From NCBI RefSeq assembly GCF_033807715.1, contig NC_084590.1:36669505-36733504 (forward strand): DNA of 64,000 nt, written 5' to 3'. The translations under genes were made by a program, and so were the position numbers. How positions within the stretch are numbered: position 1 is the first letter of the stretch; the number at the start of each line of letters is the position of its first letter. This DNA is from Cololabis saira (taxonomy: Eukaryota; Chordata; Actinopteri; Beloniformes; Belonidae). The notes beneath the pieces were generated by a model. That model worked only from the letters and a program-made list of their open reading frames with translations. It made no database searches and was not told where the DNA came from. Shown in pieces: positions 8,798 through 19,330 of this stretch.

Positions 8798-9830
8798 AAA
8801 GTCTGAGCAAAGGATGGTGACATGTGGGGTACTACAAGGCTCAGTATTAGGCCCAAAGCTCTTCATACTGTATATTAATGATATTTGCAATGTTTCCTGT
8901 AAACTAAATTGTATTTTATTTGCTGATGATACAAATCTTTTTTGTTCAGGTAAACACCTAGAAAAGCTAAATACAGTAGAAACTGAACTTAAAAAAATAA
9001 AAAGGTGGTTTGATGTGAATAAGTTATCATTAAATATAAGTAAAACTAAATGTATTATTTTTGGAAATCGACCTAATCAAAGTGTACAAATCACTATTGA
9101 TAATGTGGAAGTGGAAAGAGTTTTTGTTAACAAGTTTCTTGGAGTGGTTATTGACCATAAGCTGTGCTGGAAGCCTCATGTCAACTTCTTAAAAAAACAA
9201 AATATCAAAAACCATTGCAATTCTAATTAAATGTAAAAATATTCTAACATTAAACTCACTAAAACTCCTGTATCAATCTTTAATAAAACCATATATAATA
9301 TACTATATAGAAGTATGGGGACACACATTTAAGACAATCACGAAACCAATATTCTTACTCCAAAAAAAGCAATGCGACTCATGGCGTCCGTATTAATGGT
9401 GCCATCGGTGTAAACCGGAGTCAAGTTCTCTCGTCTGATTTATGTCTGACCTGGCAATAAAGCTTTTTCTGATTCTGATTCTGTTTCTGAAACAAAGTTA
9501 GATAGAAGCACACAACCAACCATTTATTTATAGACACAAATGAGTTCAAATTCAATGAACTGGTGGACTTCAAAACTGCACAGATTATGTTCAAAATCAA
9601 CAAGAACATGCTGCCAGACTGTATCCAAAACATGTTTAAAAATCAGAACCAACACCAAACTGAGATGCACTACAGTGGCAGCGGTGGATGTATGGAATAA
9701 GTTGGAGAGGGATTTGAAATCAAGTAGAACCTTAACCTTATTTAAAAAAAACATTGAAAAGAAGGATGATTTCTCTATACAAAAGTAATGAGTGGCGATG
9801 CTTATTATGTTGATTTTGGTATTCATTTAA
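8798..9830 (+). pseudogene. LINE reverse transcriptase and C-terminal fragment (block A)
   Basis: 8815-9230 reads GV(L)QGSVLGPK, then the catalytic FADD (near 8931), then KLSLNISKTK and FLGVVIDHKLCWKP, typical thumb-side blocks of a Jockey-group LINE. A premature stop follows. 9240-9790 is the decayed C-terminal end, with VDVWNKLERDLKSS near its end. The copy in block B (22130-22518 plus 24220-24870) is close in sequence. The family resembles the LINE at 59540-61290. It is interrupted by the solo LTR on its left and a short retrotransposon tail at 9383-9489. Confidence 0.85.
9383..9489 (+). mobile_element. Short 3' retrotransposon tail inserted in block A only
   Basis: About 107 bases ending in CAATAAAG and a (TTCTGATTCTGA) tail interrupt sequence that is continuous in block B (near 24521). 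The ending is that of a severely 5'-truncated LINE or SINE copy. Confidence 0.75.
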
Positions 9831-11375
9831 TTGGTGATTTGATTGGATTATTCAAGGATGAAGGAAACATGTAGACTGCACCTTTTTTTTTCCTTTCTTA
9901 TTTTTCAAGGAATCTTATCCCCATGGAGGCAATTTGTTTTACTGGCAGGCTTATCTCTTACTTCTTGCTTTTATTTCATTACTTTAAATAATCCTTTTGA
10001 GGGTAGGCAATGAATAAGCTTTGCTTCAGCCTACACCTTTTTCGGTCTAGATGTTATTTGTATATTGGAAACTTTTTTGTAATGTTTTCTTTGAACAGTG
10101 TAACAGTTTTTTGTAAAATCTATTTTGATGTTTGTCTTATTTTTATTCTTTTTTTGTGATGTCATGACCAAAAATCAACTAAAACTAAGCTAAACACAGA
10201 ACAAAGCACACAGCAGACAGCACGGAGAACACAGGACAGAACACGCAGCAGCCCCAGTCCACTCTCCTATATAACAGCATCTGTACTCGCCTGTACTCAT
10301 TTTTCCACTCTTTTTTCACTTCACTCTCTGATCGCCTAGACAACATGTTCATCATTGGAGGGGACCTCAACCTGGTATTGGATTCTGGAGTGGACAGGCT
10401 CAGTAACGCAGGGAGTCACAGGAGTTGGCAGTCCGGAAATATTAAGCTTTTTTTTTTGGACATTCTAGGCTCATTGTTACCAAATACAGGTGCAAAATAG
10501 TTACTGGAAGAGAGAAAAAATATTTGCAGAAACCGACTTTACGTAAAACCTGTACTTTAACTTTTGTTTTTACAACATTGTACCTTGTTATTACTACCTA
10601 TATTGTTGTGATGTTAGGACTTTTCTAAATATCTGCACAAAACTGGAAAAGAAACTTGGTTTTCATTTATTTTATTACATTAAATTATTTCTTTATTCAT
10701 GTTACTGTTGTGTGTGTCTTATCAAGCAATAAAACTTGGGGCAGGTGTTTGCATTTGTGGAGAGGTGGAGCTGGCTGGAACGGTGGGGCACCAAGCTATA
10801 ATCTTAGCTTGGGCACCAAAATGTGTGGCCAGCTCTGCATGCATTTTGTTGATGTGTGCTCCTTGTGGGTTTCTTTTCTTTGTTCTCCTATGGTGGAAGG
10901 TTTTTGTGTTTATTTTGGATTCCTGCCTGTGTAGCGCCGCTTGTCAAAATAAAAAACTTAATTTGACCCTCACTACTGCATCATGCTCTGAAAACCGTTT
11001 ATAATTCTTCTAATTCATTCTTAACATGTTTTTGTGGAATATTATCTCTGAAGCAAATAATTGTCAAAATCATAGTGAATCTTGAGAGAAGTGAAGGACA
11101 CAATGTTGCTTTGTACAGCTTTTTAAGAAAAAAACCATATCCGATATGTGCAACTGAATTAAGATATTTCATGTCATAAAAAGTAAATTAAATCGGTTGT
11201 TGAGCATCTGTTATGGATTTTTTGGCTAAATTGCAAAAGGAGAGACCATAACATTAAAACATCATCAAACACAATCTCAATCTCAAATACCAAAATATCA
11301 GTGTATCAGTTATTTTCAGGATTTTCACCTTTTGTTTCAGAAATGGAAATATAGAGAAACTGCAGGAAAACACTT
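9831..11375. other. LINE 3' UTR and flank downstream of odorant receptor A
   Basis: This is noncoding and conserved with 24890-26295 of block B. 10318-10403 holds a small fragment reading FIIGGDLNLVLD, the Asp-Asn block of an L1/Tx1-type endonuclease, which is absent from B. The part from 10730 to 10990 carries AATAAA signals and resembles a retroelement end. Small frames here differ between the copies and show no domain, so I call no gene. Confidence 0.6.
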
Positions 11376-12293
11376 TTAATTTGAAAAATGTTTGTTGTAC
11401 AAACCACGAAGAGCATAGTTCTTCAGTGACTGGAAAAACAACTCATCCCTGAGACCATAGATGAGAGGACTGAGACATCTTGGAGTTAGAATAAAAATAA
11501 TGTAATTAATGTACCTGACGTGATTATACAACATGAAATCAATTTTAAGCATTGCAGTTTCTATGAAAGGGCACCACAGCTGGATGAGACAGAGCAGCAG
11601 CTGGAATGCATGAATAATCACAGTTCTGAGCCCTTTCCATGTTGACTTTTTATCTTCTCCAGATGCAGCTTTGGCCACTTTCATTATTTCAACATAAGAG
11701 AAAACAATAATTATACTCATAACCAGGAAGAATAGTTGACACACAGCTGATCTAAGATGACCTTGCCAGCTGTACAATAGGAACATCTCCACAGAGCATA
11801 CTCTATCCTGGGTGTAAAGCATGTGACCTGCTGTAGCAAAGAAAATGGAGAGAGTCAAAATGCAGGGAACAGAGCTGATGCTGTGAATGATGAGGATGAG
11901 GTGCAGAGAACCCCGCGTGGTGCACAGCTCTGCATGTCGCAGAGGCATGCAGATGGCCACATAGCGCTCCAGAGTCATTGCTGTCAGAGTAAATGGTGTG
12001 ACAAATGTGTACAGTGACATAACAATATATAAAATAAGACACAAGCACATGTGTATGCTGACATTAAAGTAGCTCAAGATGACCATGATGTTGGTTATGA
12101 ATAAAACCAGGCAATCGGACAGCAGAGTCACAGCAAATAAGATATAGCGCATGGTTGTGTAGAAGAGGTCCTTTGTAAAAAATGTTGCGATCAGAAAAAT
12201 GTTGATGCAAAGAAAAATTCCAACTAACACTTGAACTAAAAGCATTCGATTATCGACCTTTCTAGCACCAGTTAACGAGTTATTCAATGCCAT
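11376..12293 (-). CDS. Odorant receptor (131-2-like), block A copy
   Basis: This is a 305-residue seven-helix G-protein-coupled receptor in one exon, as fish odorant receptors are. It would sit in the cilia membrane of olfactory neurons and bind odorants. Hydrophobic segments are spread along the protein. LERYVAICMPLRH ends helix 3 (the DRY-type G-protein contact is ERY here). SPLIYGLRD in helix 7 replaces the usual PxxY-type block. Cys residues lie in the extracellular loops. An upstream ATG at 12314 would add 7 residues, but block B has no ATG there, so I chose 12293, which gives both copies 305 residues. About 33 of 305 residues differ from the block B copy by hand count. The subfamily name is from recognition only. 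Confidence 0.93.
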   Translation of the reverse strand: MALNNSLTGARKVDNRMLLVQVLVGIFLCINIFLIATFFTKDLFYTTMRYILFAVTLLSDCLVLFITNIMVILSYFNVSIHMCLCLILYIVMSLYTFVTPFTLTAMTLERYVAICMPLRHAELCTTRGSLHLILIIHSISSVPCILTLSIFFATAGHMLYTQDRVCSVEMFLLYSWQGHLRSAVCQLFFLVMSIIIVFSYVEIMKVAKAASGEDKKSTWKGLRTVIIHAFQLLLCLIQLWCPFIETAMLKIDFMLYNHVRYINYIIFILTPRCLSPLIYGLRDELFFQSLKNYALRGLYNKHFSN

Positions 12294-12318
12294 AAATATT
12301 TTTGTTATGAGCATGTAA

Positions 12319-13478
12319 CTCCTTTTTCCCTTGGCGTTCAGAATCTACACCGTGGTTACACTTAATAAAATAAAACAGGTCCTAGGTTCTCAGCTTAAGA
12401 TGGTGAATTCGCTGGGGTTCTCAGTTGAACAAGGGACTTTAACCTTAAAGTGGGAAAAAGGAAATAACTAGCACGGTGCCTCCACTGAAAACTTACTATG
12501 CTATGTGAGCAAAAGGTATGTAAGCCCTCAGAAATACAAAGAAATCTTAAAATAAGGTTAAACCACAATATGTACACATACATTTATTTTGTTACACTTT
12601 TTATCCAAACCAATAGTCTTTTGTTTTATCACCAGAACTGATGAGTACCTCTTCAATAAACCATCCACATAAAAAATAATAAGTATCTGACTGTTTTTTT
12701 GAATCTTTACTGCTCACACTTATGATTTCAGTAAATCCAAAGCAAAAATATCAAATTGTAGTACGCTTGTTCACTCAAGAAATGCAGTACCAGTACCAAC
12801 CTTGTACCAAAATAATTTTCACAGTTCACACAGGCGATAACAATACCAAAATGAAAGAAAAGTCTAAAACCCAAGCGCTTGGATAATTTCCCCTAACTGT
12901 TGGGGCCCATTTGAAGAGTTGGTGCACATAAGGTTTTATCCAATTACAGACGGCAGCTTTAACATTGAAAACCGGGACAGTCCCAGTCTGTTAACACAGA
13001 CTCGTGCCTGTATCCTGCACTCGGTATCCAATATCAAGTACTCACGCAACCTGTCAGTGCAGAAGTAACATGGCGGTGTAGCCCGCCAGGCCTCAGAGCG
13101 ATGTCCAGACAGCTGCCCGCCGCTTCTCTCGCAGCTCCGGCCACCAGCGTCCGGCGACACGTCCTCGTGTTCTGGCCCCGACTCGTCTGCTCGTTCCGTC
13201 CTCACCCACACGAACGTCCTGTTCGAGTCTTTTCTTTTAAACCACAAAAGTTAACCTTTTATAATTTTCTTAAAGACCATAAAATACTTTGTAAACATCA
13301 CCATACATGAATTATAAAGTTAATAAATGAACAATATTTATTTTAATAAAACTATTGCAAAACATGAAAACACCAGCAACCACCAAATGAAGTTCTACTC
13401 TATTTTCGATAGAAACCCAGTGAAATAAAGCAAAACATGTATACACCTTTTAGGGATTTTTAGAAAACCCTACAAGCA
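12319..13478. other. 1.16-kb insertion upstream of odorant receptor A
   Basis: Block B reads straight across this point (near 27230). AGCA flanks the segment on both sides, a possible 4-bp duplication. The contents are not recognised. 13070-13240 is GC-rich and gene-promoter-like, but no convincing frame follows. It separates receptor A from the 5' flank that receptor B still has, so the two may differ in expression. Confidence 0.55.
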
Positions 13479-13882
13479 GATACTCACAGATTTACAAACT
13501 GTTGCAGTTTATGCAATGATAGCATTTAAACTGTGACTAAATTATGCACAGATTCTTCTATGACACAATGTTTGAAAAGTCTTAACAGAAGCACACAAAT
13601 GACCCTGTTTACTAAACCAACTCTACACACAACACTATCCGTCTATCTCATAATGTTGTGTATCATCCCTTTATGAAGGCAGCGCTAAAACCTAAGGGAC
13701 TACACATCAAAACATGATGTAATCTACTACAAACACAATTTGTAACCTGTGGATACGACCCTACACCTGGAAAAGTTATGAGGCTGTGTAAAATGTAAAT
13801 AACAGAATACAGTCATTTGCAGATCTCCAGCTAAATTCATTTTATTTATGATAGAACATAGAAAATATACTAGACACAGAAT
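13479..13882. other. Ancestral 5' flank of the odorant receptor, block A
   Basis: This matches 27233-27645, which lies directly upstream of the block B receptor. It may contain the receptor promoter. No TATA box or other site stands out that I can defend. Confidence 0.6.
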
Positions 13883-13887
13883 GTGAG

Positions 13888-15267
13888 TGTAGCAGGGCGA
13901 GTGCTACGGGGGCCCGACCGACAGGATAGAGGAGGACACGGAGCTTTGTGCAGAACCCTTTTTATTAGACCAGAAGATCCAGATCACCACTACACGCGTG
14001 CAGAAGCACCTTCTACCCCAGCATCAGCCACCAGCAGCTACTCTGACCCCCTTGCTGCTGTCCAGCTCTGCCTTATAAGGCAGGCAGGGTGGAGAGCGGC
14101 GGCCACTCAGGCGGATGGGACACAGGTGCCTGTGTCCCATCAACCTCTCCACCCTGCCACACACCCCCAACGCCAACCTCGCGCCGGGGTCCGTCCGGCC
14201 GAGCCTACTCCCTCCCCCCCCACCCCCGCCCCCTCGGAGCGGGAGAGGAAGCCCGGAACCCCCCGGGCCTTCCTGGTCGGGAGGCCGCCCTCGGCGCCGG
14301 GCTGACCAGTGGGACTGGTCGGGGGGTCGCCCGCTCTCGGGCCGGGCCCATGGTGGCCTCTGGCCCGACGGTGCATCCAGGACCACCCCCTCCTCCGTGA
14401 CACAGCCCCGCGCCAGCTGCCGGTCCGCCTTCAGGACCGCCTCCTCCTCCGTGACGCAGCCCTGCGCGGGCTGCTGGTCCGCCTCCAGGACCGCCTACTC
14501 CACAACGCACTGCTCTGGCCGCTGGTCCGGCCCCGTCTCCGCGGGACCCGCCGTCGCTGTCGACTCCGCCTCCGTCTCCCCCTCCGCCTCCGCCGCCGAC
14601 TCCGTCCCAGGAGCCGTCGCCTGGCGGCCTGCATCGACTGCCTCACGGCCGGTCGGCTGCAGCGCCGCCAGCGCTGCCGCGGCGAACCTCAGGCGTGGAG
14701 CCGGGGTGGGTCGCTCCGCGGGTCCCACCGCCTCAGGAGCCGTTGCTTGGCGGCCCGCAGCTTCTGCCTCCCGGCCTCTCAGCTGCGGCGCCGCCAGCTC
14801 CTCCCGCGCTGCTGCGGCGACCCTCCGGCGTGGCGCAGGGGTGGGTCTCTCCGCGGCCACGAGCGCCTCTACCCTCGCCAGCTGCTGCTCGCCCTGGTCA
14901 CGGAGCACGGCTGTCAGGTCCGCCATGGCGAGGGCGAGCACCTCCAGGGCCCGCTCCGTGCCTCTCATCCCATCGGGCCCCACGTTGGGCGCCAGTGTAG
15001 CAGGGCGAGTGCTACGGGGGCCCGACCGAGGATAGAGGAGGACACGGAGCTTTGTGCAGAACCCTTTTTATTAGACCAGAAGATCCAGATCACCACCACA
15101 CGCGTTCAGAAGCACCTTTTCCCCCAGCATCAGCCACCAGCAGCTCCTCCGACCCCCTTGCTGCTGTCCAGCTCTGCCTTATAAGGCAGGCAGGGTGGAG
15201 AGCGGCGGCCACTCAGGCGGATGGGACACAGGTGCGTGTGTCCCATCAACCTCTCCACCCTGCCACA
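13888..15267 (-). mobile_element. Small non-autonomous LTR retrotransposon (TRIM-like)
   Basis: Two LTRs of 272-274 bp (13888-14161 and 14996-15267) flank 834 bases of GC-rich interior. The ends are TG...CA, and GTGAG is duplicated on both sides (13883-13887 and 15268-15272). Block B has the empty site (near 27643). On the - strand, the sequence just inside the 5' LTR is complementary to the 18-base 3' end of tRNA-Lys, written on the + strand as GCCCCACGTTGGGCGCCA at 14977-14994. There is no protease, reverse transcriptase or integrase, so it must be mobilised in trans. The LTRs are similar but not identical, so the insertion is not brand new. Confidence 0.92.
14495..14983 (-). CDS. Ala/Glu/Arg-rich frame inside the small LTR element
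   Basis: This open frame of about 160 codons starts right at the primer binding site. It has no ATG at its beginning; the first Met is 5 codons in. It is rich in Ala, Glu, Arg and Pro and repeats a block around ERPTPAPR twice. It occupies the place of gag but has no recognisable gag domain. High GC content alone opens frames on both strands here, so coding is doubtful. Confidence 0.3.
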   Translation of the reverse strand: MGPDGMRGTERALEVLALAMADLTAVLRDQGEQQLARVEALVAAERPTPAPRRRVAAAAREELAAPQLRGREAEAAGRQATAPEAVGPAERPTPAPRLRFAAAALAALQPTGREAVDAGRQATAPGTESAAEAEGETEAESTATAGPAETGPDQRPEQCVVE

Positions 15268-15792
15268 GTGAGGAAATGTACCATCTTTCTATGAATACTG
15301 GCAATTATGACCAGGGTGTAAATCACGATTTCTTTCTGAGAGAGATACAAGTAAAACGTGTCAAGGGTGACACAATGAGAAATAATCTGTGTATGGAACC
15401 ATATATTTTTTGGTGAAAGGGCCTTTTAATGTGGCTACCCTCACAAAAACACGCAACAGTCCTGGGCACCAGATAAACCAGATCCGGCCAGAATAACGTG
15501 ATCCTTCCACGCGCTATGTCCGGCTGGAGAAGCCCCACCCTGTCTGGTGAAAAGAAGCGGCCTGCTCACTCCTCAAGAAGGAGACCTGAGCTCAGTGTAA
15601 CGCCCTCCTGGGGTTGGTAGAAGGGAGCAATGCCCAGGACTGTCACTTAGGTAGGAGCACTAGGTGATAAAATGGGGAAAGAAAAGCGAGACAAAAATAA
15701 TGTAAAAAGTTTGAGGCAGCTGGGAAACATCTAAACCATCCATGGTCCTGGGTCCTGAAGGTCTTGATTGAGAAGCAGATCTCAAACTTTAA
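15268..15792. other. Right end of block A and junction to block B
   Basis: 15268-15415 matches 27646-27780 of block B. Similarity ends after an ATATAT-like stretch. The rest has no frame and no feature, except that 15755-15792 resembles 18655-18690, which is the flank of the following TTAA element. Confidence 0.55.
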
Positions 15793-15900
15793 AGGGGACC
15801 TATTATGGCATCTAATACCTATTTTAAACAGGCCTTGAATGTCTTAAAAACAAGCTTTTGATTGCTTTTTCTAAATAGATTAGAAATTCAGCCTCTAAAC

Positions 15901-16124
15901 CAGGGGTGCCCAATCCTGGTCCTCGAGAGCCCCTATCCAGCATGTTTTAGATGTTTCCCTGCTTCAGCACACCGTGATAAAAGTAGCTGTTTCAACAACA
16001 GAACTGCCCAGACCTTTATGACAAGCTAATGATGATGAGTAATTAGAATCAGGTGTGAGGAAGCAGGGAAACATCTAAAACATGCTGGATAGGGGCTCTC
16101 GAGGACCAGGATTGGGCACCCCTG
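15901..16124. mobile_element. hAT MITE, 224 bp, with perfect 8-bp target duplication
   Basis: The arms of about 65 bp are inverted (the ends read CAGGGGTGCCCAATCCTGG). CTCTAAAC flanks both sides (15893-15900 and 16125-16132), the 8-bp duplication of hAT elements. It lies inside the left arm of the TTAA element, so it inserted later. A degenerate relative is at 28016-28110. Confidence 0.93.
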
Positions 16125-16346
16125 CTCTAAACCATGTCTTTATCATCCCAGTCTCTAACCTCCTTATCTATGCAGGATCCTGAGTGGGCGGGGAGGCTAT
16201 GATAATGAGGCACTGTGCTGATTGGCTGCCTGAATGACGCGATACACCCCTACGAAGAAAATGCGGAAGCTCCAGCGGGGGAGTTACACCGTTTTCTTCC
16301 TGTCGCTCGCGTTGAAAGCCGGTTGAAAGCGCTGTAGGAAACAGTC

Positions 16347-16535
16347 ATGGATGAGGAACGGCTGATCCAGTTAGTTGAAATGAGAAGTTATCTCTATGAT
16401 ACCTCCTCATTTCACTACAAAAACCTCAATAAAGTGGCAGCTGGCTGGAGGGAGATCGCCAGGGAGCTGGAAATTTCTGACCGTTATTTTTGTGTGTTTT
16501 GTCAGTATGCTGAGCAGACGTTGATTTACCGCTAG
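16347..16535 (+). CDS. MADF-like DNA-binding exon inside the TTAA element
   Basis: The start has a good context (cagtcATGG). The 62 residues begin with an acidic residue pair and then a pattern of Leu, a Leu-Tyr-Asp turn and W-x-E-I-A, which is the N-terminal half of a MADF (Myb/SANT-like) domain. These domains bind DNA, and accessory proteins of some DNA transposons carry one. The similarity stops after about 45 residues, so this is a first exon or a broken gene. The promoter-like GC-rich stretch before it (16180-16340) supports past expression. The copy in block A has lost this part. Confidence 0.4.
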   Translation: MDEERLIQLVEMRSYLYDTSSFHYKNLNKVAAGWREIARELEISDRYFCVFCQYAEQTLIYR

Positions 16536-16948
16536 CTTCTGCTAATGTACTCTAGCTACTGTTAAACCGTTGAGGGAGGGTAGTTAGCAAGTTCAGCACA
16601 ATAATATGGCCTGTTAGAGTTGAACAACAATTAATAACAGAACGGCATATTAACGGTTTCAGTGTGGACAGAGAGTGTCCGATGTCACGCAATGTGACGC
16701 GATAGTCGGACGCTCGCATGCAGTTAGGACACGGTGTTATAGTTGTGGGCGTGGTTTCACGCATCGGAGGCCAACCTATGTAAATCGAATTTTCGTTACG
16801 TAACAAAAGGGAGTAGAATCTGAACGGCTCGTAGAAGCCACATCACACTGGATGGCTCATCCGGGCGGCTGTACAAACACTGCAGAATTTGGTTGCTTTC
16901 CTCCTCTGAGTTGGCAGGCTGAAGGGAGACCACTTTATATATGTTAAA

Positions 16949-17728
16949 GTAGTTAATAACTACAGGCCAATCTCTAAATTGTGTGTTTTATCCAAGGTTC
17001 TTGAAAAGTTGGTCAGTGAACAATTTAAAGAATTTTTAAATGCTAATGGTCTTCTTTCACATCATCAGTCAGGTTTTCGCAAACAGCATAGTACAATAAC
17101 TGCTGCTATTAAAGTGGTAAATGATATCATAGAGGCACTAGATGGCCAAAAATATTGCGCAGCTCTCTTTATCGACTTATCAAAGGCATTTGACACTGTC
17201 AATCATGTTATCCTGGCAGACAGACTCCACAAGATTGGCTTATCTGACCAGGCTGTAAACTGGTTCTCAAATTATTTATCAGGTAGAACACAGTGTGTCC
17301 AGGCCGCTGGATCTTCTTCCTCCCTTCTTCCTGTTCTAAAGGGGCGTACCTCAAGGCTCCATTCTAGGGCCGTTGCTGTTCACAATTTATGTTAATAATC
17401 TTTGTGATAATCTGGCTGATGCTGTGTCTCATTTTTATGCGGACGATACAGTTGTTCATCTTCGTCAGTGTTACAATCCCTTGAGTTCTTGCAAACTGCC
17501 TTTGATGCTGTTCAATCCCGTCTGACTCAGTTTAAACTAGTATTAAACGCAGATAAATCGAAGACCATGCTTTTTTCAAATGGAAGCAGCTTCCATCTCA
17601 CCTTCCAAGGTTGTTAACTGTTCAGGGGATTGAAATTGAATTGGTCAGTTCTTATAAATATCTAGGCATTCTGATTGATGACAACTTGTCTTTTAAATCT
17701 CATATTGATAACCTTGTTTCTACAGACA
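16949..17728 (+). pseudogene. LINE reverse transcriptase fragment, frameshifted (block B)
   Basis: This is the same fragment as 6662-7495. One extra G near 17342 breaks the frame within the GVPQGS block, and further small deletions follow (near 17451 and 17583). FIDLSKAFDTV and the YAD(D)T region are still readable. It cannot encode a working enzyme. Confidence 0.85.
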
Positions 17729-17768
17729 GAACAACAGATCATGTTTCTCATTTTGGGTCCGGAAACAT

Positions 17769-18421
17769 TTGATCACAACAACTTTTTTACCCTTGTTGGA
17801 CTATGGCGATCTGCTTTTTATGAACGCTCCTGAGCAGTATTTAAAGAAATTAGATACTGTGTATCATTGTGCTTTGAGTTTTATCACTGGTTGCAGCTAT
17901 CAGGTACATCACTGTTTTTTGTATGCTGCTGCCAATTCCTTCTTTCCCTTTCCGTAGACTCTCCCACTGGCTGACTTTTATTCATAAATCGATTTTGAGA
18001 CGTCTCCCTACATATTTGTGCGGGCACATGTGTAGAAACGTCAGCCATTATGGCCTGCGCTCACAGAACTTTATTCAAATGCAGGTCCCGAGAGCCAGAA
18101 CTGAACTGGGTAAAAAGGCGTTCAAGTTTTCTGCCCCCTCAACCTGGAAGGATGCGCAGAAGGACCTGAAATTGGTTGATCTAGTATACTTGGGTAAATT
18201 CAAATCAATTTTAAAAGACAGAGAAATTAGCTCTCTCGGTTCCCTGTGACTGCCCCGTCAATTTTACTATTGTTTTACTTTGTTTCCCCGGAATGTGTGA
18301 CTGACTATCTGTGTTTGTATGTATGTATTGTTGTATTGTTTTTATGCTGCCATTTTGGCCAGGTCACTCTTGAAAAAGAGGTTTTAATCTCAATGAGTTT
18401 TTTTTTACCTGGTTAAATAAA

Positions 18422-18423
<2 letters not shown>
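17769..18423 (+). pseudogene. LINE C-terminal coding end and 3' UTR
   Basis: The reading runs through LLDYGDLLFMNAP, then SHWLTFIHKSIL, then RTELGKKAF, and stops at 18249. These are the C-terminal blocks of fish L2/Rex-like LINEs. The 3' UTR ends with TTTTGGCCAGGTC and GGTTAAATAAAGG, a common fish LINE terminus. It runs into (TA)n. The coding part is split over two frames. Confidence 0.8.

Positions 18424-18506
<83 letters not shown>
18424..18506. repeat. (TA)n microsatellite
   Basis: About 41 TA units follow directly on the LINE 3' end, probably grown from its tail. Confidence 0.97.
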
Positions 18507-18508
<2 letters not shown>

Positions 18509-18544
18509 CAAAAAAATGTGTTTTTCTTAATAGGTCCCCTTTAA

Positions 18545-19330
18545 TATTACTTAACACATTTATTCACATTTAGTTTCTTAACGATGCACGGTACTTGGAA
18601 GCATAGATACCATAGATCAGTAGTTCCCAAACTGTGGTAGGCATACTGGGTCCTGTAGATCTTGATTGAGAAGCAGATATCAAACTTTAATATTACGTAA
18701 CAAATTCCTTCTCATATACTTTCTTTGAGTCTTTTTGTGCTTTAACATGTCTGGTATTTCTGAATTCCTTTAGCTGTGCATGGCTACTAACCTCCTTTCT
18801 GCATATCTTGTTAAGTTTTTTTGGTGTTAACCAGCTTGTCTGTCTCACTGTCCGAAATCTAGTTCTCGCAATCTTGGAGGCAACGCTTGTTCAGGCCTTG
18901 TTAACCAGTGCAGAACTGCTTGGCCTAGGCCCTAGACATAGTTATGGCCCTTCTCCATATCATTAGGAATCAGGAACCAGGGATGGTTGGGTCACATTTG
19001 GAGGAACTATATTCTTAAATATAAGCCCTTGGTTAATTACAAAATGATCTATGTTTCATTATCATGAAATAGTGAGTGAGAAATAAATCCTTGTAATTGG
19101 CTGCACGGTACTTGGAAGTATAGCAACCATAGACTATAGTAATTCTTTTCCTGGGCCATGGGCAAATTCAATATGTATATGTATATACTAGATGTAGTTT
19201 TTTTTAATTACTATGATGTGTTTGTTGTGTGTACGTGGGGGCGTGGGGATTGTGTGTGGGGGTGGCGGCACGTAAAGCTCTTTGTGCTACATTTATGTAT
19301 AAAAAGTGCTTTATAAATAAAGTTTGATTT
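18545..19330. repeat. Decayed tandem repeat and retroelement tail
   Basis: GCACGGTACTTGGAAG occurs at about 18585 and 19103, a spacing of about 520 bases, and again near 28279. The surrounding sequence (18940-19140) matches 28115-28290. 19270-19330 is a retroelement 3' tail (GTGCTTTATAAATAAAG). There is no gene. Confidence 0.55.

Larger units (their letters stand above)
15793..18540. mobile_element. TTAA-flanked DNA transposon of T2/Kolobok type, with nested insertions
   Basis: The inverted ends are AGGGGACCTATTA (15793 on, and 18540 backwards), each bordered by TTAA (15789-15792 and 18541-18544). T2 MITEs of Xenopus, placed in Kolobok, have TTAAAGGRR ends, and these fit. A paralogous flank at 18680-18700 reads straight across as an empty site. 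Inside are a hAT MITE (15901-16124), a MADF-like exon (16347-16535), a LINE (16942-18423) and a (TA)n tract. No transposase is seen, so it is non-autonomous. piggyBac also uses TTAA and is the main alternative. Confidence 0.82.

Noticed and set aside
10656..11004. Frames of about 92-101 codons conserved in block B (25581-25920)
   Set aside because: Conservation follows from the duplication; two overlapping frames are equally open, the ends differ and no domain is seen.
11803..12048. Frames overlapping the odorant receptor genes on either strand, also at 26637-27024
   Set aside because: They are shadow frames of the receptor coding sequence.
14024..15184. Several long frames on both strands, up to about 300 codons
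   Set aside because: They come from extreme GC content in the small LTR element; they overlap each other on both strands, show low-complexity composition and no domain.
15793..18540. PIF/Harbinger assignment based on the MADF-like exon
   Set aside because: A 3-base TWA duplication would make the two ends unequal by one base, while TTAA makes them exactly symmetrical and fits the T2 end consensus.
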